NCBI RefSeq assembly: GCF_012641475.1 | Contig: NZ_JABAIL010000009.1 | Location: 1 to 64,000, forward strand | Direction: 5' to 3' | Source of the DNA: Flammeovirga agarivorans | GTDB taxonomy: Bacteria > Bacteroidota > Bacteroidia > Cytophagales > Flammeovirgaceae | DNA: 64,000 nucleotides | Part shown: piece after piece, positions 9,006-19,446 of the stretch | Position numbering within the stretch: the stretch's first letter is position 1 | How the letters are laid out: every line of letters starts with the position of its first letter | The notes under the pieces: model-generated | What the model saw: only the letters and a program-made list of their open reading frames with translations | Database searches by the model: none | What the model was told of the DNA's origin: nothing | Program-made: the position numbers and the translations under genes

Positions 9006-10457
9006 ATGAAATCATTTAATATCATAATTTCCGTTCTTGCATTAACATTACAGTTACAAGCACAGAATAAAAAACAACCCAATGTTTTGTTTATCGCAAT
9101 TGATGATATGACAACCGAATTGGGAGTATATGGTAATAAAGAAGTGATCAGTCCTAATATTGATAAGTTAGGAAAAGAAGGTGCAGTTTTTATGAATGCA
9201 TATTGTCAGCAAGCTTTATGTGGGCCTTCAAGATTAAGTGTGATGACAGGAATGAGGCCTGAAACTCTTGGTGTTTATGGTATGAAAAAGAAGCCAAAAA
9301 TAGAGTGGAGAGATACTCGAAAAGGTATTGTAAGTATTCCTGAACAGTTTAGAAAGAATGGTTACTACAGTGCCGGTTTTGGTAAAATCTATGATGATCG
9401 TTTAGGATTAGATAAAGAATATTCTTGGGATCAGATGACTCCAGGTTGGAAGGGGATGTACAAGAACGAAGAGACTAAACAATTGGCCAAAAAAGATTTC
9501 AATAGTCGCCCGGCTGTTGAAGCTATGGATGTTGAAGACGGAAAATATACTGATGGTTCTAATACGAACAAAGCTATTAAGTTTTTAAAAAATAGAGAAG
9601 ATAAATCGCAACCATTCTTCTTAGCTGTCGGATATGCTAAACCTCACTTGCCGTTTGTTGCTCCAAAAAAATATTGGGACATGTATGACAGAGATAAAGT
9701 ATCGTTACCTGAAATTACAACACCTCCAGAAGGAAGAACAGAGTATACTTTATCAGAATATAAAGAGATTTTCAGTTATAAGGTGAATAATCCTGTGACA
9801 GAGAAAGAAGTGAAGGAATTGCGTCATGGTTATTTAGCTTGTGTATCTTTTGTTGATGCTCAAATTGGAAAATTACTTAAAGCTTTAGATAGGGAAGGTG
9901 AATTAGAAAATACAATTATAGTATTGTGGGGTGATCATGGCTTTAAGTTAGGTGACTACTCAGAATGGGCAAAAGCGACTAACCTAGAGTTGGATACAAG
10001 AGTGCCATTTATTGTTAAGTTACCTAAAGGTCAGACGTTTGTTGGTAAGACAGAAGCAATTGTTGAGTTGGTAGATTTAATGCCTACTTTATGTGATGCA
10101 GCAGGAATTGAAACGCCAGATAATGCACAAGGCGAGAGTTTAATGCCTATTCTTACTGGTAAGTCTAAAGACGTTAAAGACTATGCAGTGTCATTGTATA
10201 CTCGTCCAAAAAATGTTTTGGGACATTCGTTACGTAACGATGACTGGCGATATACAGAATGGAGAGATACTAAAACAGGAGAAGTCATTGCTTCTGAATT
10301 ATATGATATGACAGATGGCAAGATTGAGCAAATGAATGTAGTGAAAGAAGAGAAGAAAGTTGCTCAAGACTTGTCAAATGAATTGAAAAACTATCTTGAT
10401 AATACTAAACGATGGGAGGGGCCAGTCTACCCTGCAAATCAAGATTATATATTCTAG
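9006..10457 (+). CDS. S1 family sulfatase, iduronate-2-sulfatase-like, secreted
   Basis: A 483-aa protein with a signal peptide (IIISVLALTLQLQAQ), the FIAIDDM metal site, the formylglycine motif CGPSR at Cys72, and LWGDHGFKLGDYSEWAK. The last motif marks the iduronate-2-sulfatase-like subgroup, so this gene is closer to the sulfatase at 2075 than to the others. ATG 9006 gives a normal signal peptide. It is preceded by a long leader and followed by a terminator, so it appears monocistronic. The sulfated sugar it acts on cannot be told from sequence alone. Confidence 0.93.
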   Translation: MKSFNIIISVLALTLQLQAQNKKQPNVLFIAIDDMTTELGVYGNKEVISPNIDKLGKEGAVFMNAYCQQALCGPSRLSVMTGMRPETLGVYGMKKKPKIEWRDTRKGIVSIPEQFRKNGYYSAGFGKIYDDRLGLDKEYSWDQMTPGWKGMYKNEETKQLAKKDFNSRPAVEAMDVEDGKYTDGSNTNKAIKFLKNREDKSQPFFLAVGYAKPHLPFVAPKKYWDMYDRDKVSLPEITTPPEGRTEYTLSEYKEIFSYKVNNPVTEKEVKELRHGYLACVSFVDAQIGKLLKALDREGELENTIIVLWGDHGFKLGDYSEWAKATNLELDTRVPFIVKLPKGQTFVGKTEAIVELVDLMPTLCDAAGIETPDNAQGESLMPILTGKSKDVKDYAVSLYTRPKNVLGHSLRNDDWRYTEWRDTKTGEVIASELYDMTDGKIEQMNVVKEEKKVAQDLSNELKNYLDNTKRWEGPVYPANQDYIF

Positions 10458-10528
10458 TAACATGCGTGACTATTATTTGTGAATTTCTAAGATGTGTGAC
10501 TTGTATACCTGAATAACAAATAACCTTA

Positions 10529-10567
10529 GGGTCTTCTTAAATTTTTTTTAGAAGACCCTTTTTTGCC
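10529..10567 (+). terminator. rho-independent terminator
   Basis: GGGTCTTCT (10529-10537) pairs with AGAAGACCC (10550-10558), followed by TTTTTT. It ends the sulfatase at 9006. Confidence 0.9.
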
Positions 10568-11033
10568 TTGGATCAATACAGTTTTATCTAAATGGATTGA
10601 TTGAAATCATTAAGTTTTGACAAAAATATATATGATCCTAATTGAGGGAAGTAAACTAAAAAAAATGATAAAATTTAATTTAACTATCCTTCAACATCAT
10701 TTTATGAAAATGAGAAATGAATAAATTTTATTTTATAACAAAATGAAGAATTAATTATTGATAGGTTGTCAATAATTAGATCTTAGTACATTTACAACAT
10801 AACTATAATTTATGTTGTAGGTTTAATATCAGTTAATTAGAAGTGACTTACGTATTATTATTGCATAAATAATGAAATGTTAAAATTTAAATATTCTTAC
10901 ATATATTATTTAAAACATCTTACTAATTTTTTATATTGTATTAACCTATTTTTGGAATTAAAAAATTAGTGAGACTACGATTAAAATTGACTATCTAATA
11001 AACTAGTGTATTTGTACTAGTAACTTATAATAA
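10568..11033. other. AT-rich intergenic stretch with two inverted repeats
   Basis: No ORF is supported here. It holds a TACATTTA element at 10787-10794 that runs into a perfect 9-bp inverted repeat (10794-10802 with 10810-10818). A second inverted repeat has ACTAGT arms (11002-11007 and 11016-11021). Both lie upstream of the operator at 11034 and may be extra regulatory sites. Confidence 0.4.
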
Positions 11034-11099
11034 TGGCAAAATCACATATACAATAGGCAATCTTGTATATTCTTTTGAAAATCGTTTCTCTTACATTTG
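11034..11099 (+). promoter_or_regulatory. PUL promoter with direct-repeat operator (site E)
   Basis: TGGCAAAATCACATATA (11034) and AGGCAATCTTGTATATT (11055) form a direct repeat with exact 21-bp phasing. The consensus -7 element TACATTTG (11092-11099) starts 37 bp after the second half-site. This is one of the clearest examples and probably drives the sulfatase-FAS1-SusC-SusD-surface-protein unit. Confidence 0.7.
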
Positions 11100-11173
11100 T
11101 AATACGGACAAATTGTTATTTAATACAATTTTGAAGTCAATGGTACTATTTTTTGAAATGAAAGAATGTATTA

Positions 11174-13012
11174 ATGAACTCAATGAATACTAATAAGAAA
11201 CAACTCTTTTTAACTTGTTTTGTCTACTTACTATTTTTTTGTTTTGGATGTGCAAAACAAAAAGCATCGAATGAGATTGAAAAGAAGCCCAATGTTATTG
11301 TTATAATGACAGACGATATGGCATGGGGTGATATTAGTTACAATGGAAATAAAAACATAAATACTCCTCGCATCGATCAATTATCTAAGGAAGGAGCGAG
11401 CTTAAGTAACTTCTATGTTCAACAAGTTTGCTCTCCTACCAGGGCTGAGTTTCTGACGGGAAGATACAGCCACAAAATGGGAGTTTATGATACTTCAGAA
11501 GGAGCAGAAAGAATGAATGTTGATGAGACTACCATTGCAGAAGTATTTAAAGCAGCTGGTTATAAAACTGGAATGTACGGAAAATGGCACAATGGGATGC
11601 AATATCCTTATCACCCAAATGCTAGAGGTTTTGAAGATTTCTATGGATTCTGTTCCGGTCATTGGGGGAACTATTTTGCTCCAATGCTTGAAGATAACGG
11701 TAAAATTGTAAAAGGTAATGGATTTATTGTTGACGATTTTACTGATCATGCAATGAAGTTCATGGAAGAGAATAAAGAAGAACCATTCTTTATTTACCTT
11801 GCAATTAACACTCCCCACACCCCACTACAAGCTCCACACAAAAACTGGAATAATTTTAAGGATAAGCCTTTAAAGATGTTTTCAGAAACTCACAAGAAAA
11901 AGGAGAAGCCTCAGAAAACTAATGCAGCTTTGGCAATGGTGGAGAATATTGATTACAATGTTGGAAGAATCAATGATAAGCTAGAAGCATTAGACATTAA
12001 AGATGAGACTATTGTTATCTTCTTTTCTGATAACGGTCCTGCATTCTATCGTTGGAATGGCGGAATGAAAGGTAAGAAGGGTAGACCAGATGAAGGTGGT
12101 GTTCTTTCTCCATTCTTTATCCAATGGCCAAACAGAATAAAAGGCGGTGAAGTTGTAAATCAAATAGCTTCGGTTACAGATTTACTACCAACGTTAGCTG
12201 AAATGTGCGAGATTCCTTATGCAACAAATCACAAACTAGATGGCATGTCATTGAATGGTTTATTGACAAAAGGTGAAAGCTCGAAATCATTAGAAGACAG
12301 AATTATATTAAATCAATTCTACAACAAAATCAGTATTCGTAATCAAAAATTCAGACTGGCGTTTACAGGAGAGTTATATGATATTGAGAAAGATAGAAAG
12401 CAATTAGTAGATGTAAGTGATCAATTCCCAGATGTAAAGAAAGAATTGGTGGCACATCAAGAAAGATATGCTAAAGAAATTAAAGAGTACAATCCATCTG
12501 AAGATAAAAGACCATTTATTTTAGGTCATCCAGATGCGATATTTACTCAAATACCAGCAAGAGATGCAAAACCACATGGTAACATCAAACGCTCAAACAG
12601 ATGGCCCAACTGCTCATTTATGCAAGATTGGACTAGCATAAATGACAGTATCACTTGGGATGTATCCGTTCCTTCAAAAGGAAAGTACAATGTTAAGTTA
12701 TACTATACTTGTCCAGAAGGTGATGAAGGTTCAGAATTTTCATTAACGATTGGTGAATCTGTACTTGACGGTAAGATTGTTGAAGCATGGGATCCACCAT
12801 TACAAGGTGCTGATAAAGATCTTTATCCAAGAATTGAATCTTATGTAAAAGACTTCAAAACATTGGATTTAGGAGAGATTAATATTGAAAAAGGAGATTT
12901 CAGAATGACACTGAAAGCAACGAAGATCCCTAACAAAAAAGTGATGGATTTCAGAATGTTGCTTTTTGAAAGATTAGATAAAAAGGAAGATCTTTCAATG
13001 ACTTTGAAGTAG
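11174..13012 (+). CDS. S1 family sulfatase with C-terminal beta-sandwich extension, lipoprotein
   Basis: A 612-aa arylsulfatase-A-like enzyme with VIMTDDMAWGD, the formylglycine motif CSPTR at Cys86, GKWHNG, and FFSDNGP. About 130 extra residues after roughly 480 form a beta-rich module (WDVSVPSKGKYNVKLYY) like the C-terminal carbohydrate-binding-like domains of some bacterial arylsulfatases. The leader (YLLFFCFGCAKQ) has a lipobox-like Cys, so it is probably a lipoprotein. ATG 11174 and ATG 11183 are both possible starts. It lies 118 bp before the FAS1 gene. A U-less hairpin in between suggests partial coupling with the Sus operon. Confidence 0.92.
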   Translation: MNSMNTNKKQLFLTCFVYLLFFCFGCAKQKASNEIEKKPNVIVIMTDDMAWGDISYNGNKNINTPRIDQLSKEGASLSNFYVQQVCSPTRAEFLTGRYSHKMGVYDTSEGAERMNVDETTIAEVFKAAGYKTGMYGKWHNGMQYPYHPNARGFEDFYGFCSGHWGNYFAPMLEDNGKIVKGNGFIVDDFTDHAMKFMEENKEEPFFIYLAINTPHTPLQAPHKNWNNFKDKPLKMFSETHKKKEKPQKTNAALAMVENIDYNVGRINDKLEALDIKDETIVIFFSDNGPAFYRWNGGMKGKKGRPDEGGVLSPFFIQWPNRIKGGEVVNQIASVTDLLPTLAEMCEIPYATNHKLDGMSLNGLLTKGESSKSLEDRIILNQFYNKISIRNQKFRLAFTGELYDIEKDRKQLVDVSDQFPDVKKELVAHQERYAKEIKEYNPSEDKRPFILGHPDAIFTQIPARDAKPHGNIKRSNRWPNCSFMQDWTSINDSITWDVSVPSKGKYNVKLYYTCPEGDEGSEFSLTIGESVLDGKIVEAWDPPLQGADKDLYPRIESYVKDFKTLDLGEINIEKGDFRMTLKATKIPNKKVMDFRMLLFERLDKKEDLSMTLK

Positions 13013-13041
13013 TTGATACTATGAATTTGTGATTAAGTTTT

Positions 13042-13069
13042 CAGTTCCCAGTCGTCTATTTGGGAACTG
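13042..13069 (+). promoter_or_regulatory. intercistronic hairpin without U-run
   Basis: CAGTTCCCA (13042-13050) pairs with TGGGAACTG (13061-13069) and is not followed by a T-run. It may stabilise or process mRNA between the sulfatase and the FAS1-SusCD genes. A two-codon ORF, ATG AAA TGA, lies at 13096-13104. Confidence 0.45.
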
Positions 13070-13130
13070 TGAAACTTCACAAAGTATGAATTGTAATGAA
13101 ATGAATTTAAACTGAAAGAACAGTTAAAGA

Positions 13131-14690
13131 ATGATGACTAATTTCAAAAAACTAACATACATATTAGGCTTAAGTCTATTATGTACTACCGGAATGACAA
13201 GTTGTGAATCAGAAGTCTATAATGAGCATTATGGAGAACCTGACGACATGGCTTTTATCCCAGAAATTTTAGCAGAGCAGCCCAATGCTACAACCACATC
13301 AAATGCACTTAAAAGAACTGGTCTAGATCCTTTAATGATTGGTAGCACTGGTTATTTCACTGTTTTTGCTCCATCTGATCAGGCTTGGGAAACTTATTTT
13401 TCGGCAGATACTACGTACAGTTCTATTGAAGAAATGCCCGACGAGGAGTTAGAAAAATTATTATTAAATCACATTATTACACCAGCATATTTATCATATG
13501 AATTAGAAGGTTTACTACAAGACAATCAAACACTTTTAATCAGAAACTTTATTGAAAAATATCTTTCTGTTTATGTTAATGACAGTGTGGTTTATGTGAA
13601 TGCAAATCCTGCACAAACTCAAGACTTATTTGCTTTTAATGGAGTAGTTCATGTTGTTGACAATGTATTGCCATATAGAAACAACATCAAGGAAATTATG
13701 GAAACAAAACCAGAATTGACTACTCATTTAGAGGCGATACAAAGATATACAGAAATACAAATTACCTTATCTGTTAATCAAGACAGCAACGGTAATTATT
13801 ACGAGATCGAAAAGGAAATAACTCCTTCGTTAAGTGCTAACCCAGCAGATGAAGAAAAAGCCTTAACCATGTTGGCTGTAACTAACGATGCTTGGGCAGA
13901 ATTCTTTGCTGATGAAAGAACTGCTGGTTACTCAACAGTTGATGAATTGCCTGATCATGCCTTAATCAAAATCTTAAACGGACATGCTAAAAAGTGGCAA
14001 GCAGTTGAGAGTCCATTAAGTATTTACCATACAAACAATTCAGGTAAATTATTTAATAAAGGCGAAGAATCTTCATTACAATCGAATGAAGCTGCTATTG
14101 CAAGTAATGGTCATTTATATATTCTTGATGAACTTCCAATGATTGAAGAATTTGATGGGAAATATACACTTAAAACATTTTATTCGCATTCTGACCTTTC
14201 ATTATTCTATGAAATGATGAATAAAGCAGATGAGCAATTGGTATTAAATAACGATAATGGGTTAGGAGGTTATAAGGCTTACTCTTGGCAATATCCTGTG
14301 GATAACAAGGGATATACTTTACTTGCTCCAACAAATGATGCTATGATTGCAGCAGGCTATTCAAAGGAAAATATCAAAGCATTACCTTCAGCACTAGCTG
14401 TAGAGTTTATGATGAAACATATCATTTATAACAATGACCCAACAATGTCTGAAGATGATCTTCTTAATGGTGGTAATATTAACGTACTAAGATTTAGAGA
14501 TCATAAGGTTCAATTTGAAAGTGTAAACGGTGAAATTGTTATCACAGAAAATAATATTACAAAAGACATAAGTGGGGAAGACAGTGTATTTGTAGAATTG
14601 ACAAACGGCCAACCAGCCATAGTTGAAAGTAATATCATGACAAATGATGATTACTATATACATAAGATCGATCAAGTACTTTTCAACTAG
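13131..14690 (+). CDS. fasciclin (FAS1) repeat lipoprotein
   Basis: A 519-aa lipoprotein with a lipid-attachment Cys near residue 25 (TGMTSCES). It appears to hold three FAS1 domains at about 40-180, 182-335 and 342-519. The first shows the family signature: YFTVFAPSDQAW, then LLNHII, then NGVVHVVDNVL. FAS1 domains are adhesion or ligand-binding modules. Its place directly before SusC suggests a surface accessory or glycan-binding role in the uptake complex, but binding is inferred. ATG 13134 is an alternative start. The 51-bp gap to SusC has no terminator, so co-transcription is likely. Confidence 0.85.
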   Translation: MMTNFKKLTYILGLSLLCTTGMTSCESEVYNEHYGEPDDMAFIPEILAEQPNATTTSNALKRTGLDPLMIGSTGYFTVFAPSDQAWETYFSADTTYSSIEEMPDEELEKLLLNHIITPAYLSYELEGLLQDNQTLLIRNFIEKYLSVYVNDSVVYVNANPAQTQDLFAFNGVVHVVDNVLPYRNNIKEIMETKPELTTHLEAIQRYTEIQITLSVNQDSNGNYYEIEKEITPSLSANPADEEKALTMLAVTNDAWAEFFADERTAGYSTVDELPDHALIKILNGHAKKWQAVESPLSIYHTNNSGKLFNKGEESSLQSNEAAIASNGHLYILDELPMIEEFDGKYTLKTFYSHSDLSLFYEMMNKADEQLVLNNDNGLGGYKAYSWQYPVDNKGYTLLAPTNDAMIAAGYSKENIKALPSALAVEFMMKHIIYNNDPTMSEDDLLNGGNINVLRFRDHKVQFESVNGEIVITENNITKDISGEDSVFVELTNGQPAIVESNIMTNDDYYIHKIDQVLFN

Positions 14691-14741
14691 TAAAATCAAA
14701 TACGTTTACCCCCCAAATTATTACTCATAGAATCTATTCAT

Positions 14742-17700
14742 ATGAAAAAAATATTACTGACATATTTATCTATTCTTTTGTGCTTTGCTGCAAGTGTTAC
14801 TGTAGCTCAGGCTCAAGAACAGTTAACTGTAAGAGGAGTAGTAAAAGATATTGCTACAGGTGAAACATTAATAGGTGTACACATTAATGTAAAAAATACC
14901 ACTTTTGGTGTGTCTACCGATTTTAATGGTAAATATAAGATTGCAATCAATAAAGGAGAGACTTTGGTATTTAGATATTTGGGTTACCAAGATCAGGAAA
15001 TCAAAGTAGAGAGTGATGAGGAGAGACTAAAAGTAGAGATGGTATCTGGTTCTACTGAACTAGAAGAAGTTGTGGTGGTTGGTTATTCATCAATGGCTAG
15101 AAAAGATGTAGTGGGTTCGATCTCAACAGTGTCATCAGAAGATGTAACAGGGCAGGTAACTGATGTACAAAGTATGCTACAAGGTATGTCGCCAGGTGTA
15201 CAGGTAGTCAATAGTTCTGGAGCTCCAGGTGGTGGAGTTTCTGTGAAAATTAGGGGAACGACTTCGATTGGTGCAGGTAACGATCCATTATATATTGTAG
15301 ATGGTGTACCAATCGTAAATAATACAGGAATTGGTGGTGGAGCAGAGTCTGGTGGAAGCAACCCTTTGAGTTGGTTAGATCCTAAAGATATTGAATCTAT
15401 GACTATCCTTAAAGATGCTGCAGAGACTTCAATCTATGGAGCAAGAGCATCTAATGGGGTTGTAATGATCACAACGAAAAAAGGAGAAGCAGGAAAGACA
15501 ACATTTAATGTAGGTTTCCAACAAGGCTTTAAACAGATTACAAATAACTATTCTATGCTTTCGGGAGATCAAAACAAAACAAAGATCTTCGAAGCTGCAT
15601 ACAATAGAAACCCAGCATTAGATATTTATAATAGCTCATACTATGCCCCTTTAACCAACAACCCTGCTCGTAATGACTTCTATGCCTATAATAATAACAC
15701 TAATTGGCAAGAAGCATTACAGCAAACGGGTCAGTTTACAGACATGAACTTAAGTTTGAATGGTGGTAAAAATGGTGTAAGGTATTTTATTTCTGGTGGA
15801 TATTATACTGAAGATGGTACTATTAAAGCAACAGGTTTTGATAGAGTATCTAGTAGAATGACATTGGATTATGACGTAAATGATAAATTGACAATTGGTG
15901 CAAGAGTATCATTTGCAAGAACAAAAATGGACAACGGTGGTGGACATGCGGTGATTAAATCGATGACTACATTGCCAACTTACTTATATCCATACCAAAG
16001 AGACATCAACGGAAATGTATTGCCATCATTTGAGACGTCAGCTTTCGCAAGAGATTTAAATCCATTTATCGCAATGGAAAGAAACTTATCGGAAACGACA
16101 AATAATGTTGTAAACTCGAATGTTTATGGTGACTGGAAAATCTTTAAAGATTTAACTTTCAAAACAAGTTTATCTTACAACTATAATCATGTAGAGCAAA
16201 ATATCTTTACTTCTAAAGAGTCTTACAATTACTTACAAGAAGCACAAGGCTCTAATGCAACATCTAACTTGTCGAGTATCAACTGGGATAATACTTTATC
16301 TTATAAAAAATCATTCAACAAGAAGCACAACATAAATGTACTTGCAGGTTTTGGCTACTTACATAATGAGAAGCCAAGATCGAAAATCAATACTTACGGT
16401 AGTGCATCAGATAACTTCCAATTTGTAAACTCATACTTAAGACTAAGTGGTTCTGATTATATCTGGACAGGTAACAAATTAGTATCAACATTTGGTAAAG
16501 TAGCTTACAATTTCATGGGTAAATACTATGCTACAGTAAACGTTAGATACGATGGTTCTTCAAGGTTTGGTGAAGATGTGAAATTTGGTACTTTCCCATC
16601 GTTTGCATTGGCTTGGAGAGCATCAAAAGAGAAGTTCTTGAAAAACTTTAAACCATTGAGTGATCTGAAATTCAGAGCAAGTTATGGTCTAACAGGTAAT
16701 CAAAACATTGGAGATTTCAACGCTTACGGTCTATATTCTCCAGTAGCCAACTATATCTTAGGCGGTTCAGTTCCAACGGGTATGAATGTTGAAAACCTTA
16801 CTTGGGAAACAACTAAGCAATTTAACGGCGGTGTAGATTTAGTACTTTTCAACTATAAATTGAAATTGGTTGCGGATTATTATCACAAGACTACAGAAGA
16901 CTTATTACTTGCTAAAAATATCTCACAGACTTCTGGTTTTGATCAGGTATTACAAAACTCTGGTACTATCCTAAATGAAGGTCTTGAATTAGGTTTACAT
17001 TATACAGTATTCGATAAGAAATTTACATGGACTACTGGTGGTAACATCACATTTGCGAAAAACCAAGTGTTGGATTTACCAAACAATGAACCGATCTTCT
17101 TAGAAGTAGGTAATAATCAAAGTAAGTTATTCACTATCATCGAAGAAGGTCAGCCATTAGGAAATTTCTATGGTTGGAAGGCGTTAGGAGTTTATTCTAC
17201 TCCGGAAGACGTGATGACTACTAAAGCTAATGGCGAAAAAGTTCCAATGAAAAATGGTTTAAATGGTAATCAACCTTTCGAAGCAGGTGATGTAATTTGG
17301 GAAGATTTAAATGGTGATGGTGTGATTAATAATGATGACCGTCAAATTATCGGAAATGCACAACCAAAATTCTTTGGTGGATTTAATAACACATTCGGTT
17401 ATAAAGGATTCTCACTTAACGTATTGGTACAGTACTCAATAGGTAATCAAATTTATAACTATACAAGAAGTCAATTAGAGAGTCAGGCGGCACAAGATGC
17501 AATGACAACAGCTACTTTGAGATCTTGGAGAAAGAATGGAGATGTCACGGATGTACCTAGAGCTTACCAAGGTGACCCAATGTTAAATGGTCGCCAATCT
17601 TCAAGATGGGTAGAAGATGGTTCTTATGTAAGATTAAAAACAGTTACACTTTCATATAACCTCATGAACGAATCGATTAAAAACGCTGGAATCAACAGTA

Positions 17701-17861
17701 TCCGATTCACCATCACAGGTAACAACCTTTTAACATGGACAAACTACTTAGGTTATGATCCAGAAGTGAATTATTCTAACAATCCAGGTGCAATTGGAAT
17801 CGACAGATATGTTTATCCTCCAAACAGAGGCGTAACAATGGGTGTAAATGTTCAATTCTAA
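14742..17861 (+). CDS. susC: SusC-family TonB-dependent outer-membrane transporter
   Basis: A 1039-aa protein that imports oligosaccharides across the outer membrane using TonB energy. The signal peptide ends near residue 24 (VAQAQ). A carboxypeptidase-regulatory-like domain covers about 28-105. A TonB-box-like EEVVVVGYS lies near 109-116, and a plug domain with VKIRGTTSIGAGNDPLYIVD follows. The remainder is a beta-barrel ending in a terminal aromatic (GVNVQF). Length and order are typical for SusC/RagA. SusD follows after 13 bp, forming the classic pair. The gene should be induced with the rest of the PUL. Confidence 0.97.
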   Translation: MKKILLTYLSILLCFAASVTVAQAQEQLTVRGVVKDIATGETLIGVHINVKNTTFGVSTDFNGKYKIAINKGETLVFRYLGYQDQEIKVESDEERLKVEMVSGSTELEEVVVVGYSSMARKDVVGSISTVSSEDVTGQVTDVQSMLQGMSPGVQVVNSSGAPGGGVSVKIRGTTSIGAGNDPLYIVDGVPIVNNTGIGGGAESGGSNPLSWLDPKDIESMTILKDAAETSIYGARASNGVVMITTKKGEAGKTTFNVGFQQGFKQITNNYSMLSGDQNKTKIFEAAYNRNPALDIYNSSYYAPLTNNPARNDFYAYNNNTNWQEALQQTGQFTDMNLSLNGGKNGVRYFISGGYYTEDGTIKATGFDRVSSRMTLDYDVNDKLTIGARVSFARTKMDNGGGHAVIKSMTTLPTYLYPYQRDINGNVLPSFETSAFARDLNPFIAMERNLSETTNNVVNSNVYGDWKIFKDLTFKTSLSYNYNHVEQNIFTSKESYNYLQEAQGSNATSNLSSINWDNTLSYKKSFNKKHNINVLAGFGYLHNEKPRSKINTYGSASDNFQFVNSYLRLSGSDYIWTGNKLVSTFGKVAYNFMGKYYATVNVRYDGSSRFGEDVKFGTFPSFALAWRASKEKFLKNFKPLSDLKFRASYGLTGNQNIGDFNAYGLYSPVANYILGGSVPTGMNVENLTWETTKQFNGGVDLVLFNYKLKLVADYYHKTTEDLLLAKNISQTSGFDQVLQNSGTILNEGLELGLHYTVFDKKFTWTTGGNITFAKNQVLDLPNNEPIFLEVGNNQSKLFTIIEEGQPLGNFYGWKALGVYSTPEDVMTTKANGEKVPMKNGLNGNQPFEAGDVIWEDLNGDGVINNDDRQIIGNAQPKFFGGFNNTFGYKGFSLNVLVQYSIGNQIYNYTRSQLESQAAQDAMTTATLRSWRKNGDVTDVPRAYQGDPMLNGRQSSRWVEDGSYVRLKTVTLSYNLMNESIKNAGINSIRFTITGNNLLTWTNYLGYDPEVNYSNNPGAIGIDRYVYPPNRGVTMGVNVQF

Positions 17862-17874
17862 GAAGAAATTTAAG

Positions 17875-19416
17875 ATGAAATCAATCAATAATATTATATC
17901 AATAGCATTAGCCGTTTTATCTTTCTCTTGCAGTAGTCTTTTGGAAGTAGATCCAAAATCATCTGTAAAAATGGATGACTATTGGCAAAACGGATTGGAT
18001 GCTGAAGCCGCAATCATGGGCTGTTACAGAACGTTTGGAGATGAAACAAAACGTCTTGTTTGTTGGGGAGATGGTAGAGGCGATATCCTCTATGGGGGAG
18101 AAGGCGCAACATTCGACGATATCTTTAATAATGTTCGTAGAAATGGAATCACAGAATTATCAGAAAGTGCTAACTGGCAGTCGATGTATTCAGTGATCAA
18201 CCAAGCGAATCAGATTATTGTAAATACGCCAAAAATTGTAGATAGAGATAATAGTTTTACTGTTGTGGAGAGAGACAATATCATGGCGGAGGCATACTTC
18301 ATGAGAGCTTTAGCACACTTCTATTTGGCTAGAGTTTTTGAAAGTGCTCCATATGTAAAAGTACCTACAACTTCTGCAAGTCAGGATTTCCATAATGCTC
18401 CAATTTCTCAAATGGAAATGTTTGAGAATGTGATTGCAGATTTAGATTCTGCTTTAGCATTGGATATTGTGATAGACTATCAAGTAGACGAACGTCAAAA
18501 TCATGGTAGAGCAACAAGAGGAGCTGTTTATTCTATGAAAACGGATGTGTATTTATGGATGAAAGACTATGCAAATGCAGTTGTATCTGCAGATTCTGTA
18601 TTGTCGATTCCAAGATACCAACTGCAGACTGGTGAAACTTGGGTAGACTTATTTAGAGTAGGAAACCAACCAGAAAGTATCTTCGAATTACAATACGATG
18701 TAGTGTATTTAGTGGAGAATGATCTATTACAGATTTTCAACAGAAGAGACAACAGAGAAGGTGGTGTTCCTTATGGTAGCCAGATTTATAAAACGAATTT
18801 CAGAAACAAGAAATATTGGGAAGCAGACAATGCAAACAATATTGATAACATTAGAGGTATTAATGCATCTTACTCTGGAGAGGGAACGATTCCTTGGAAA
18901 TATGTAGGTATTTCAGATACTGAAGTGAGAAGAAACAGAGATGTAAACTATATCCTTTACCGTCTGGCAGGTGTGATGCTAAATAAGGCAGAAGCATTGA
19001 ACCGTTTGGGTAGAAAACAAGAAGCACTAGACATTGTCAATCAAATCAGAGCAAGAGCAGGTATTCAGCCGGCAAACGACTATCAGAAAAACAATCCAAG
19101 ATTCTTATCTCCAAGAGATTATATGGAAACTATTGAAGATGCCATCATGGATGAAAAGGCAAGAGAATTAGCCTATGAAGGTTCAAGATGGTTCGACTTA
19201 GTTCGTTTGAGTAAGCGTAGAGGAAATGCAGATTATATGAGAAATGCACTTTCACTGTACGGTTACAACTGGATCGATGGAGTATTGCCACAAGAATCAA
19301 TCGATATTATCAGTTCTATTGTAGATGAACCAAGAAGCTGGTACTGGCCATACTACTACAAAGAGGTACAATCGAATAGAAATATCTCTCAGAAGCCTTA
19401 CTACACTGGTAAATAG
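17875..19416 (+). CDS. susD: SusD/RagB-family surface glycan-binding lipoprotein
   Basis: A 513-aa lipoprotein that caps the SusC barrel and binds the incoming glycan. The lipid-attachment Cys is residue 19 (LSFSC). The N-terminal SusD-like region shows ANQII...AEAYFMRALAHFYLARVF, the typical TPR-like segment. The C-terminal RagB/SusD region shows LNKAEALNRLGR and ELAYEGSRWFDLVRL. I chose ATG 17875 because the upstream start at 17848 would overlap SusC and break the lipoprotein signal. It lies 13 bp after SusC and 30 bp before the large surface protein. Confidence 0.96.
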   Translation: MKSINNIISIALAVLSFSCSSLLEVDPKSSVKMDDYWQNGLDAEAAIMGCYRTFGDETKRLVCWGDGRGDILYGGEGATFDDIFNNVRRNGITELSESANWQSMYSVINQANQIIVNTPKIVDRDNSFTVVERDNIMAEAYFMRALAHFYLARVFESAPYVKVPTTSASQDFHNAPISQMEMFENVIADLDSALALDIVIDYQVDERQNHGRATRGAVYSMKTDVYLWMKDYANAVVSADSVLSIPRYQLQTGETWVDLFRVGNQPESIFELQYDVVYLVENDLLQIFNRRDNREGGVPYGSQIYKTNFRNKKYWEADNANNIDNIRGINASYSGEGTIPWKYVGISDTEVRRNRDVNYILYRLAGVMLNKAEALNRLGRKQEALDIVNQIRARAGIQPANDYQKNNPRFLSPRDYMETIEDAIMDEKARELAYEGSRWFDLVRLSKRRGNADYMRNALSLYGYNWIDGVLPQESIDIISSIVDEPRSWYWPYYYKEVQSNRNISQKPYYTGK

Positions 19417-19446
19417 ATAACTAACATTGAAATGATTTTTTAGATT

